Part shown: positions 54,215-62,334 of the stretch, piece by piece
How the letters are laid out: each line of letters opens with the position of its first letter
How positions within the stretch are numbered: position 1 is the first letter of the stretch
DNA from: Clostridia bacterium
GTDB lineage: Bacteria > Bacillota > Clostridia > Christensenellales > Borkfalkiaceae
Length of the DNA stretch: 64,000 nucleotides
Assembly: GCA_029066845.1 (NCBI GenBank)
Contig: JAIEFR010000003.1
Span: 1-64,000 of the forward strand
Direction of reading: 5' to 3'
Position numbers and translations under genes: made by a program
The notes under the pieces: model-generated
Told to the model about the DNA's origin: nothing
The model's database searches: none
What the model saw: only the letters and a program-made list of their open reading frames with translations

Positions 54215-54289
54215 TGGGGTGTCGCCAAGCGGTAAGGCAACGGACTCTGACTCCGTCATTCGTTGGTTCAAATCCAGCTACCCCAGCCA
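54215..54289 (+). tRNA. tRNA-Gln (anticodon CUG)
   Basis: A 75-base cloverleaf including encoded CCA. Acceptor TGGGGTG pairs with TACCCCA (G-U at the last pair), discriminator G. The anticodon arm ACGGA-CTCTGAC-TCCGT gives anticodon CTG, reading CAG. The T arm has GGTTCAAATCC. It is a single-gene unit with its own promoter and terminator and stands at the edge of an AT-rich island, a common integration position. Confidence 0.96.
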
Positions 54290-54292
54290 ATA

Positions 54293-54333
54293 AAAACCCT
54301 GATTTGAACGGCTTGTTCAATTCAGGTTTTTTT
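54293..54333 (+). terminator. tRNA-Gln terminator
   Basis: AAAACCCTGATTTGAAC pairs with GTTCAATTCAGGTTTTTT (one bulge), ending in a run of seven T, directly after CCA. Confidence 0.85.
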
Positions 54334-54365
54334 AAATTATGTCAGTGCTAAAACAGCGAGCCGAC

Positions 54366-54853
54366 TTATATCAAGACCAGCACACGCCGTGTAGCCATTC
54401 CGCCGATTAAGGCGGTCTGATTGTCATAAGATTACCTCCGAAATATATTGATATCTGTCACCCAATATGGTGTGGTAACCTAAAAAAGCGCGCAAAAAAG
54501 CCGCTGATACTTTCAACGTAATCACCGACTTCTAACCGCGTTTAGCAACTTCTGATTGCCCTATGGTGGTTAGCCATTCTATTGAGTTTGCATAGTAAAA
54601 GTTAGTTCAAAAACACTCCTTGCTTATAGATAAAAATTGTAGCACAAAAAAGCCCTACCTCGCACAGCATAAACTGCTACAGTATACAAGCTCTGACTCT
54701 CAAAAAACTGCGCAAGATGCTCGGCAAGCCTCGCTTGCCAAGAGAGAAGCGGACTGACTTCTCTTCGTTACTTAATTGTTATACCGCTCAAAATATAAGC
54801 GGAATACTTCACTCGGTATATCTTTATTCTATCATAGATATTTTTAATATCAA
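54366..54853 (-). other. Orphan structured leader with two mini-ORFs
   Basis: Minus strand. A promoter-like TTGATA (54848-54853), 16-base spacer and TAGAAT (54826-54831) opens a ~460-base stretch rich in hairpins (GGCAAGC/GCTTGCC, AGAGAAG/CTTCTCT, ATTCCGCT/AGCGGTAT). It ends in GGAGG (54435-54439) followed by a 6-codon ORF, MTIRPP (54407-54427), whose stop lies in the hairpin CCGCC/GGCGG. A second ORF, MATRRVLVLI (54366-54398), follows. The layout resembles attenuation leaders upstream of inducible or mobile genes, but no gene follows before the tRNA terminator. Probably the remains of a mobile element or lost gene. Confidence 0.45.
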
Positions 54854-54874
54854 GGCAGTAGGTCACATAAAAAT

Positions 54875-55621
54875 CTAGATTAAATCTTCACGATTCATAT
54901 CATTAAAAGAAATCGATATTTTATCTACTTTGTATAATCTAGAATTTATTGCTTCGCAATCATCCGGATAAAAGAATACGATATTATCGCCTTCTGGTAA
55001 CAAAGAACTTTCGAAAATAACGCCCTCAAATCCCATGTTAATAAATTGTCCTGCTAAATATTGAGTAAACCAATATTTATGCCCAGCATAATGAGGTCTT
55101 GAAAACTCTATTGATATCTGTTTCAAAAGGGTAGCAAGTACTTCATTTTCACGCAATCTTCGTGATGTGCTTTTTCTTAAATCCGCAAAGCAAAGCTCTC
55201 TTCTTGTAACAAATTCGGCAATAGAAATTATTTCACGTTTTATCGGTCGTAATTCATAAATTACCGTCTTAGGATCATTACAAGTATAAAGGAAAGAGAT
55301 ACCATTGCAATTAAGTCTACCTTCTATAGCAAGCGCGTTAGGCGGCGCACCAGACTTATCTTTGCCATATCCTTGAAATATCTTTTCATCAGACTTTACA
55401 AACGCTAAATATTCTTCATCGGTTGTTATAACATCTCCAAAATTGAATATTCTACCTCTAAAGAAAGATTGCCCTTCGCGTATATGAATAGAATATAAAT
55501 CTATATTACTATCTAATACTGATAACAAAGGACTTTTGATATCAAACCTATTAAAAGTATTAACAATCCTCTTCCATTCATAGAAATTGGCACGAACTTG
55601 TTTTCTTAATTCTCTATCCAT
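54875..55621 (-). CDS. RES-domain protein
   Basis: A 248-residue protein with a RES domain (about 45-225), named for conserved Arg, Glu and Ser. Visible family features are the early arginine region (FFRGRIFNFG), EGRLNCNGISFLYTCNDPKT followed by YELRP, and the late GFEGVIFESSLLPEGDNIV. RES proteins in toxin-antitoxin pairs degrade NAD+; larger RES proteins also occur in defence islands. No partner antitoxin (Xre-like) lies beside it here, so a toxin role is only possible. ATG with AAGGA; own consensus promoter about 100 bases upstream. Confidence 0.8.
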   Translation of the reverse strand: MDRELRKQVRANFYEWKRIVNTFNRFDIKSPLLSVLDSNIDLYSIHIREGQSFFRGRIFNFGDVITTDEEYLAFVKSDEKIFQGYGKDKSGAPPNALAIEGRLNCNGISFLYTCNDPKTVIYELRPIKREIISIAEFVTRRELCFADLRKSTSRRLRENEVLATLLKQISIEFSRPHYAGHKYWFTQYLAGQFINMGFEGVIFESSLLPEGDNIVFFYPDDCEAINSRLYKVDKISISFNDMNREDLI

Positions 55622-55720
55622 TAATTTTTATCCTTAGTTATTTTACTGATTATTCTACTAAAGCAACTTTCATTAAATCATTAGCGGAAAACCTGGGACA
55701 CTTCGCCAGATACACTTTTT

Positions 55721-55770
55721 ATTATAACATAATTGATTTCATTGTCAAGCATTTGCAAACAAATGTTTGC
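55721..55770 (-). promoter_or_regulatory. RES-gene promoter with upstream operator-like palindrome
   Basis: On the minus strand: TTGACA (55743-55748), a 16-base spacer and TATAAT (55721-55726). Just upstream of the -35 lies the inverted repeat GCAAACA-AA-TGTTTGC (55755-55770), a likely binding site for a regulator. Nothing else is seen in 55622-55720 beyond the leader and ribosome site. Confidence 0.75.
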
Positions 55771-55807
55771 GATTTTTGTTTTCCAACTTATTCTTTGGTC
55801 AAATTCA

Positions 55808-55840
55808 AAAAGAGGAACAGCCCCGTCTGCTCCTCTTTGT
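55808..55840 (-). terminator. Terminator, probably of the methyltransferase/DGQHR transcript
   Basis: Stem AAAGAGGA/TCCTCTTT with inner CAG/CTG, followed by TTTTTG on the minus strand. It lies 355 bases past the DGQHR stop, with the small plus-strand ORF in between. Confidence 0.6.
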
Positions 55841-55966
55841 ATTTACTAAAAGCTGTTGTTCTCGCAAATTTCTTTTTTATTTAGTTTAAAACTCGACAAT
55901 AATTAACTATTTATGCCAGTAATTACTTAATTTAATAATTTACAATATATGTAGAGGCGTTAAAAG

Positions 55967-56194
55967 ATGAATCAATTATATGTGTTTTTACTGTCAGGCA
56001 TAAGCTTTTATGCTACTGGCTCACTAAGTGACGAAGATATCAATAAAATAAATGTCCTATCTCACTCATTTATGAACAGCCTCCCTAGAGAACCAGATGA
56101 AACAATTTTTAATTCATTCATTGAAGAAATATTGATAAAATATAAAATCCGCCTAAATCCTATTAAAATTAACTATGTGTTTCGATTCATATAG
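55967..56194 (+). CDS. Small hypothetical protein
   Basis: A 75-residue open frame with a mildly hydrophobic N-terminus (MNQLYVFLLSGISFYATG) and a Lys/Ile-rich remainder. A weak ribosome site (AGAGG) lies 10 bases upstream. It is convergent with the DGQHR gene, its stop adjoining that gene's stop. I do not recognise it. In AT-rich DNA a frame of this size can arise by chance, and the DGQHR transcript's terminator appears to lie beyond it, so it may not be real. Confidence 0.35.
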   Translation: MNQLYVFLLSGISFYATGSLSDEDINKINVLSHSFMNSLPREPDETIFNSFIEEILIKYKIRLNPIKINYVFRFI

Positions 56195-57922
56195 TTATTC
56201 TTCTATTTCAAAAACATCCTTTAATATTTTTGTAGAAAATTTATGATATTGGCTAGATGTGTAAGGAAAATTTTCATTTGAAAAATCAAACTGCCAATTT
56301 TTAAATTTTTCATTATAAAATTCGAAATCTTTTATTCCGTTATATTTTAATTGCCTTGTTAGAGCAATAATGAAGCCATTTAACGAAATGACTGAAAGCA
56401 ACTTAGACTTTTCATCTTCCCAATACATTTTAAAGTTCTTTTTTATTGCGGAAAAATACTGATTAATTATATCGGCGCAAAACTTAACATAATCGTTTAA
56501 AGCAGTATCATCTGCTTTCATCAATAGATATTGATCTCCATTCCAATAGTTAATCAAGCTGTTCCTCCCTTCTGAAGGATCAACAGTAACTAAATAACGT
56601 AAAGCAAATTTTACTATTGATGCAGTTTTGATTTTTGCTTTGTCAAGAGAAGATATCTGTAAAAGCCTTTGGAATACACCAAATCTATTGAGCCTTTCTA
56701 TTACAAATTGAGCAATACTTTCGCTATCAAGAGGATTCTGGATACGTTTAATTTGAAGCAAAACATTTTGTGGAACTGCTTTGGTATTAGAATTAATATC
56801 TAAGAATATATCGCTTTGTATTTTTGCCCGTTGTTCTGAAGAAAGCCCTTTGGGGGAAATTAGTCCGGTAACAAGCAAATGAAGCTTAGGTCTCAAACTC
56901 GCAATTGTTCTTTCTTGCTTACTGTCTACACCGCTCTTATAATGTGCATATACTCTATGTTGTCCATCGATTATACAAATACTATTCATTTCTTTTGGAA
57001 TTATCAACTTGCAGTTTTCTTCTAAACTTGCTATTTGATCTATTGTTTGAAAATTTCCTGCGGCGTCCTGAAAAGAAACGTTATCTGGCAAAGCAACAAT
57101 AATATTATTATAAAAGGCTTCTCCTTTTCTCTCAAGAAATTCTCTTATCTTTTTAATTTTGCTTTTTTCAATCAACCGTTGATAAAGCCAAATTGAATCA
57201 CTCCAGTTATCCTTTCTGAGGACATAACAAGTACTTAGCAAATCCTCTGCCGACATCATAAATGAAACCAGCCTCACACCATTTTTAATACCTGTAAATT
57301 CTCTAGGATAGATTATAGGAGCCTTTATTGTGGCTGCTTCTGTAGAACTTGAAACAAACCCAATTTGATCGTTGTTTAATTCTAAAAATCTGAAGATTTC
57401 ATAAATTGCAGAGCGTTTAATACAACCCACTATCCATTTAAAGTAATTAAGTGTTTTAGGTTGCACAAAAATTAAATTACTAAATAAATTATAATCGTTA
57501 TCATTTAAATCAAGCTCGTCGCGAGGAATATATAGGCAAAATAATTTTATCCGATTAAAATCATATTTATTGAGCAATTCAGCTTTATCTGGAAAAGTTT
57601 CTTTTAAAAAAGTTAAAAATGTCGATAAATTTTGCTTTATTGAGCCAAAGGCTTCATTTTTCGTTCTTATGTGATCTCGATCGTTTTTAGCAATAGTATC
57701 TTCACATAATATCCAGATATTTTCGTAAATGAACATGGAGTCTACTTCAACTGCCCTATATCCCACATTAGCTTCTTTCCCGCCTGTCGATAAATATGTA
57801 AATCCAGCATCGGTAAAAATCTTAAATATTTTATTTTTCAAAACTCGCTTTTCACGTTTCTGAGCTTGCTCACGCTTTTGCTCTTCAGTCAATATTTTCT
57901 TCTTACGTTTAGCTTTCTTCAT
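56195..57922 (-). CDS. DGQHR-domain protein with nuclease-like N-terminus
   Basis: A 575-residue protein. The central motif SICIIDGQHRVYAHYKSG (about residues 315-332) defines the DGQHR family (DndB-like, ParB/sulfiredoxin-related fold). DndB regulates DNA phosphorothioation; related DGQ motifs occur in restriction enzymes of the DUF262 type. The lysine-rich N-terminus (1-30) is followed by EVDSMFIYENIWILCEDT (about 58-75), which recalls a PD-(D/E)XK nuclease core (E-x-D...E-x-T) but with Thr where Lys is usual. The start lies inside the methyltransferase gene (14-base overlap, AAGGAG upstream), so the two are co-translated. Likely the effector or regulator of that methyltransferase. Confidence 0.8.
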   Translation of the reverse strand: MKKAKRKKKILTEEQKREQAQKREKRVLKNKIFKIFTDAGFTYLSTGGKEANVGYRAVEVDSMFIYENIWILCEDTIAKNDRDHIRTKNEAFGSIKQNLSTFLTFLKETFPDKAELLNKYDFNRIKLFCLYIPRDELDLNDNDYNLFSNLIFVQPKTLNYFKWIVGCIKRSAIYEIFRFLELNNDQIGFVSSSTEAATIKAPIIYPREFTGIKNGVRLVSFMMSAEDLLSTCYVLRKDNWSDSIWLYQRLIEKSKIKKIREFLERKGEAFYNNIIVALPDNVSFQDAAGNFQTIDQIASLEENCKLIIPKEMNSICIIDGQHRVYAHYKSGVDSKQERTIASLRPKLHLLVTGLISPKGLSSEQRAKIQSDIFLDINSNTKAVPQNVLLQIKRIQNPLDSESIAQFVIERLNRFGVFQRLLQISSLDKAKIKTASIVKFALRYLVTVDPSEGRNSLINYWNGDQYLLMKADDTALNDYVKFCADIINQYFSAIKKNFKMYWEDEKSKLLSVISLNGFIIALTRQLKYNGIKDFEFYNEKFKNWQFDFSNENFPYTSSQYHKFSTKILKDVFEIEE

Positions 57923-58823
57923 ATTTCTTTCTCCTTGCTAAAGCAAATTCTTCCGGCAATTTTGCTACTGCCATATTTTTATCTGGAACCATAGAAGGTT
58001 TATCTTGTCTAAATTTAATAATTCCTTCTTTTGCCTCTTTTATTCGTTTTTCAGCGACCGCAAAATATTCTTTTTGAATTTCACATCCAATAAAATATTT
58101 CCTTTCTAATACAGCAGCTACGCCTGTTGTTCCCACTCCCATAAATGGATCTAAAACGACTCCATTTTCAGGAGCTAACGCTTTTATTAATCTTTGAGGA
58201 ATAGCGACAGGGAATTGGCAAGGATGAATAGTTTTTTCTATATGATTCGCTTTAACATTGGGTATTTCCCATACATCTGAAGGGTTTTTGCCCAACGGAT
58301 TTCCACTTAGCTGCCCTTTATTTTCACCTTTATAATGACGTTTACCAGGATACTTTTGAGGCACACGAACTTCATCTAAATTAAATGAATACTTGTTACC
58401 TTTGGTAAACCATAAAATAGTTTCGTGACGCCCACTAAATCGCATCGTACTATTCAATCCATGACCAAAAGTCCATATAATTCTATTTCTTAAAATTAAT
58501 GGATTAGACTGTTGATTACTTTTTGAGGTAAATAAATCGTAAATGATATAATCCAAAGGAATTATACTTGAATCAGTAACATGATAACCGATCTGCCAGC
58601 ATATGCTCCCGCCGACCTTTAAAATCCTATAAATTTCATCAAAAATTACTTCATGATGCATTTTAAAAGTTCTTATATCATCTTTAGGATTTTCATAAGC
58701 CTTTTTCATACAATAGGGTGGAGAAGTTATAATTAAATCTACCGATTCACTCTCTAAAGTTTTCAAACGCTCAATGCAATCACCATTAAACAACTCACAA
58801 ACATTATTTAATTCCAAAGCCAT
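57909..58823 (-). CDS. DNA methyltransferase, beta-class N4-cytosine/N6-adenine type
   Basis: A 304-residue SAM-dependent DNA amino-methyltransferase. The catalytic motif IV, IITSPPYCMKK (about residues 31-41), comes before the SAM-binding motif I, VVLDPFMGVGTTGVAA (about 218-233), which is the beta-class order. TSPPY is frequent in N4-cytosine enzymes, so m4C is slightly favoured over m6A. It has a GDCIERL start region and ILKVGGSICWQIG. The target site cannot be predicted. It overlaps the downstream DGQHR gene by 14 bases, and its promoter carries a perfect palindrome, suggesting auto- or controller regulation. Confidence 0.92.
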   Translation of the reverse strand: MALELNNVCELFNGDCIERLKTLESESVDLIITSPPYCMKKAYENPKDDIRTFKMHHEVIFDEIYRILKVGGSICWQIGYHVTDSSIIPLDYIIYDLFTSKSNQQSNPLILRNRIIWTFGHGLNSTMRFSGRHETILWFTKGNKYSFNLDEVRVPQKYPGKRHYKGENKGQLSGNPLGKNPSDVWEIPNVKANHIEKTIHPCQFPVAIPQRLIKALAPENGVVLDPFMGVGTTGVAAVLERKYFIGCEIQKEYFAVAEKRIKEAKEGIIKFRQDKPSMVPDKNMAVAKLPEEFALARRKKYEES

Positions 58824-58854
58824 TGCTGTTATCCTTTGTTAATAATTTAATTAA

Positions 58855-58888
58855 ATTATATAATACTTGCATTTTTTCAGCAAGTATT
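58855..58888 (-). promoter_or_regulatory. Methyltransferase promoter overlapped by a perfect palindrome
   Basis: On the minus strand: TTGCTG (58878-58883), a 17-base spacer and TATAAT (58855-58860). The inverted repeat AATACTTGC (58862-58870) / GCAAGTATT (58880-58888), 9 bp each with a 9-base gap, covers the spacer and the -35, so a bound dimer would block RNA polymerase. Confidence 0.72.
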
Positions 58889-59232
58889 CATAGCAAAAAT
58901 TTCGATTAATTCAATTTTATAATTTAAATCCCTATATTCATATAGATAAACTAATGAATTAAAATGTTATAAACTTTTTACCTGAATTATACATAGGCGA
59001 ATTTGATTTTTATCATAGTGGAACAGCTTTAATACTACCCTATTGAGTAATCAATCTCGTCCATTCTGCTAAATTGCGAAACGCGGATATTCATTTACTA
59101 TTATCTACGCCCTGCTATACGTCTTCAAGCAAAAGCAGCTTTTCATAAAATGATTTGTCATTGTAGATAAGTGATTTGGATATTATCCTCATTCAGGTAA
59201 TACTTAATATATTTGCTTGTTCTACTGCGAAC
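58889..59232. pseudogene. Intergenic stretch with probable gene remnants
   Basis: 344 AT-rich bases without an intact gene. On the minus strand, reading from hsdR's stop, one frame gives KYIKYYLNEDNIQITYL and, after a frame change, YNDKSFYEKLLLLEDV followed by a stop. Near 59045-59090 another frame gives RNLAEWTRLIT. These protein-like pieces separated by stops and shifts look like decayed coding DNA. I cannot name the parent genes. Confidence 0.35.
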
Positions 59233-62200
59233 TTATCCTATCCCAAAAAATCTTTCGAAGAATGCTTGCAATTTGTCTATGATTGTTTGTTTCTTTTTAG
59301 TTCTGTCCCCACTTCCGAATCTTGAAATGGGCGGCATTATTTTATCGATATCTGTGCCTGTGGTTTTAATTTGTCCGTCTCTGAAAGAGTTTTCAATATA
59401 CTTGCGTGTTTCGTCGGGCTTCAAATTTTCCTGAGCTATGATTTCTAATAGTTGCTTTTCTTTCTGCGCCGAAACGTATTCGCGCCATTCAATCATTACG
59501 TCCGAAACATCATTGACCCCATTGATAAAGTTCTCTATCAATGCCTTTTTGCTACGAAGTTCAGGACTTGCATCAATAGCTTTTTGAATAGTTATGAGTA
59601 CTTCTTTATCTTGACAATGTGTGTCGTGATATTTCTGAACAAGCAACAGAATATAATCAATATTTATTTCAATTTGCTTAATAAGCTCTAATTCAAAAAC
59701 GACATCGTCAGTGATATCTTCTTTTTCACCACTTTCACGTCGAGCTTTCCATTCATCGCGCAAGTCCTGATATCTGCTGAGATAATCTTGCAAATCTCGT
59801 TCCGAAAGAATTTCGTTACCGGCAAACTCGTCAAACGAGGTCAATAGATTACGCATACGAAGAATTGCACCGAATAGAACAATAAAATCTTTCTGATTTT
59901 TCTCTCCCGTAATACGCTCTTCAGCAAGCGGGAATAAGGTAGTTAACTCATCTATTAAATCAACATAGCCTTTTTTATAATTACCTTTTGCATCCGTATA
60001 GCCGAAATAGTAGTCTTTATAGCCACGCATAATGACTATACCGCCTGCTTCTTTATCCCCGAAAACTGAAATAGCATCGTCTGTGCGCTTTTGCAAGTTA
60101 CGGAAGCAAACTATATTACCGAATGTTTTAATTGAGTTCAAAATTCGATTAGTTCGTGAATATGCTTGAACTAATCCGTGCATTTTAAGATTTTTATCAA
60201 CCCACAGCGCATTAAGCGTTGTTGCATCAAATCCCGTCAAAAACATATTGACAACGATAAGCAAATCAATTTCTTTGTTTTTCATGCGTAGCGAAATGTC
60301 TTTATAATAATTTGGGAATTTCTCGCTCGAAGTGTCGTAATTCGTGTCAAAAATTTTGTTATATTCGTCTATCGCATTGTCCAGGAACTCTCTTGAAGAA
60401 CTGTCAAGCCCGTTGGTATCGTCCGAATTTTCCTCACCGAGCAACCCGTCCTCCTCTTCCTCGTTTTGCGCAAAACTGTAAATAGTCGCAATCCTAATCG
60501 CTTTTTCAGGATGCTCCTTCATTTGCTTTTTAAACTCGGTATAATAAGCCTTTGCTGCCTCAATTGACGAAACCGCAAAGATTGAGTTAAACCCTTTAGT
60601 ATGAACGGGCGCTTTCAACTCAGTAATTTCATTACCGCCCCTAGCTTTTACAACCTCATTGATATTGGTAAGCTTACTAAACAGATAAGCCCTCTCATCA
60701 CGCTTAGTTTTTTGGTTGAAATGTTCAAGGATATAGCTAACTACACCAGAAATTCTTTCCGGCTTCATGAAAGCTTTTTCCCTGTCAATATCTCTTACTT
60801 CTTTGTCGTCAATGTCAGGTTCTTTATCAAGAGTTCTTATGAAATCCACACGGAAAGGCAAGACATTTTTATCATTAATCGCATTGACAATCGTATAAAT
60901 ATGTAGCTTGTCCCCAAATGCCTGCTCTGTCGTTTGTAACTTAGGATTTTTAGATGCCCCAGAATTAACTGCAAAAATCGGCGTACCCGTAAAACCAAAC
61001 AAATGATACTTCTTAAAATAATTAGTAATCATTGTGTGCATATCGCCGAACTGACTGCGATGGCACTCATCAAAGATAATTACAATGTGTTTATCGGCAA
61101 CAGGATGACCAGCGTTCTTTTTTACAAAAATGCTGAGCTTTTGAATAGTTGTAATAATGATTTTGCTATTATTATCTTCTAACTGCCTCTTTAAAATCGC
61201 AGTTGACGTATTACCGTTTGCCGCACCCTTTTCAAAACGATCATATTCCTTCATCGTCTGATAGTCTAAGTCTTTCCTATCGACAACAAACAAAACTTTA
61301 TCAATATAATCAAGCTCAGTGGCAAGCTGCGCCGTCTTAAAAGAGGTAAGCGTTTTCCCGCTTCCCGTAGTATGCCAAATATAGCCGCCTCCGGCTACAG
61401 TGCCGTACTTCTTATAATTGTTAGCTACCTCAATTCTGTTGATAATGCGTTCAGTAGCAACAATCTGATAAGGCCGCATTACGAGCAGCATCTTTTCCGA
61501 TGTGAACACGCAATACTTCGTTAAAATATTTAGTATAACATGCTTAGCGAAAAACGTTTTCGTAAAGTCAATCAGATCGGGAATTATCTTATTGTTCCCG
61601 TCCGCCCAAAATGATGTAAATTCAAAGCTGTTACTTGTCTTGCCCTTTTTGTTTGACGAATTGCCTTCTTTGATATGATTCCAACGAGTCGTATTGGAAT
61701 AATACTTCGTATGAGTACCGTTAGATATAACGAAAATCTGAACGTATTCGAACAATCCAGAAGCCGCCCAAAAAGATTCACGTTGATAACGGTTAATCTG
61801 ATTAAACGCTTCGCGGATGGCAACACCTCTACGCTTTAACTCTATATGTATTAAAGGCAGACCGTTTACTAAAATAGTGACATCGTAGCGGTTTTTATAA
61901 CTGCCGCTATCTTCCGAATATTGATTGATTACTTGTAATTTATTATTGTGAATATCCTTTTTATCGATTAACAGAATATTCTTTGTTTCACCGTTATCTC
62001 TATGTAATATCTGAACGTGGTCATCTTGTATTCGCCTTGTCTTTTCAACAATTCCGTCGTTCTGACCTGCAATACAGCTATTGAAAAACTGTTTCCACTC
62101 ACTATCGGTGAAAACGTAATTATTTAACTCTTCCAGCTTTTTACGAAGATTGGAAATGAGTTCGGCTTCCTTATGAATAGGTAAATATTCATAGCTCATA

Positions 62201-62334
62201 TCCCCGAGCAACTTTATAAATTCTCTTTCGAGTTCAGCTTCGCTTTGATATGCTTCCGAACGCTTTGCCTCGGGCTTATATTCAGATACGACTGTACATT
62301 CACTGCTCTGTACCACGACGTTAAAATAACTCAT
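59233..62334 (-). CDS. hsdR: Type I restriction enzyme R subunit HsdR
   Basis: A 1033-residue motor-nuclease of a type I restriction system. The N-terminal PD-(D/E)XK nuclease has YDVTILVNGLPLIHIELKRRG (Asp...Glu-x-Lys, about residues 150-170). The SF2 motor has Walker A HTTGSGKTLTS (about 325), the DEAD-type motif IIFDECHRSQFG, GFTGTP and the later helicase motifs (VNMFLTGFDAT). The helical C-terminus (about 850-1020) contacts the methyltransferase core. The second ATG (62334) is chosen because AAGGA lies 12 bases before it. It overlaps the membrane-protein gene by 14 bases. No inactivating mutation is seen. Confidence 0.95.
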   Translation of the reverse strand: MSYFNVVVQSSECTVVSEYKPEAKRSEAYQSEAELEREFIKLLGDMSYEYLPIHKEAELISNLRKKLEELNNYVFTDSEWKQFFNSCIAGQNDGIVEKTRRIQDDHVQILHRDNGETKNILLIDKKDIHNNKLQVINQYSEDSGSYKNRYDVTILVNGLPLIHIELKRRGVAIREAFNQINRYQRESFWAASGLFEYVQIFVISNGTHTKYYSNTTRWNHIKEGNSSNKKGKTSNSFEFTSFWADGNNKIIPDLIDFTKTFFAKHVILNILTKYCVFTSEKMLLVMRPYQIVATERIINRIEVANNYKKYGTVAGGGYIWHTTGSGKTLTSFKTAQLATELDYIDKVLFVVDRKDLDYQTMKEYDRFEKGAANGNTSTAILKRQLEDNNSKIIITTIQKLSIFVKKNAGHPVADKHIVIIFDECHRSQFGDMHTMITNYFKKYHLFGFTGTPIFAVNSGASKNPKLQTTEQAFGDKLHIYTIVNAINDKNVLPFRVDFIRTLDKEPDIDDKEVRDIDREKAFMKPERISGVVSYILEHFNQKTKRDERAYLFSKLTNINEVVKARGGNEITELKAPVHTKGFNSIFAVSSIEAAKAYYTEFKKQMKEHPEKAIRIATIYSFAQNEEEEDGLLGEENSDDTNGLDSSSREFLDNAIDEYNKIFDTNYDTSSEKFPNYYKDISLRMKNKEIDLLIVVNMFLTGFDATTLNALWVDKNLKMHGLVQAYSRTNRILNSIKTFGNIVCFRNLQKRTDDAISVFGDKEAGGIVIMRGYKDYYFGYTDAKGNYKKGYVDLIDELTTLFPLAEERITGEKNQKDFIVLFGAILRMRNLLTSFDEFAGNEILSERDLQDYLSRYQDLRDEWKARRESGEKEDITDDVVFELELIKQIEINIDYILLLVQKYHDTHCQDKEVLITIQKAIDASPELRSKKALIENFINGVNDVSDVMIEWREYVSAQKEKQLLEIIAQENLKPDETRKYIENSFRDGQIKTTGTDIDKIMPPISRFGSGDRTKKKQTIIDKLQAFFERFFGIG

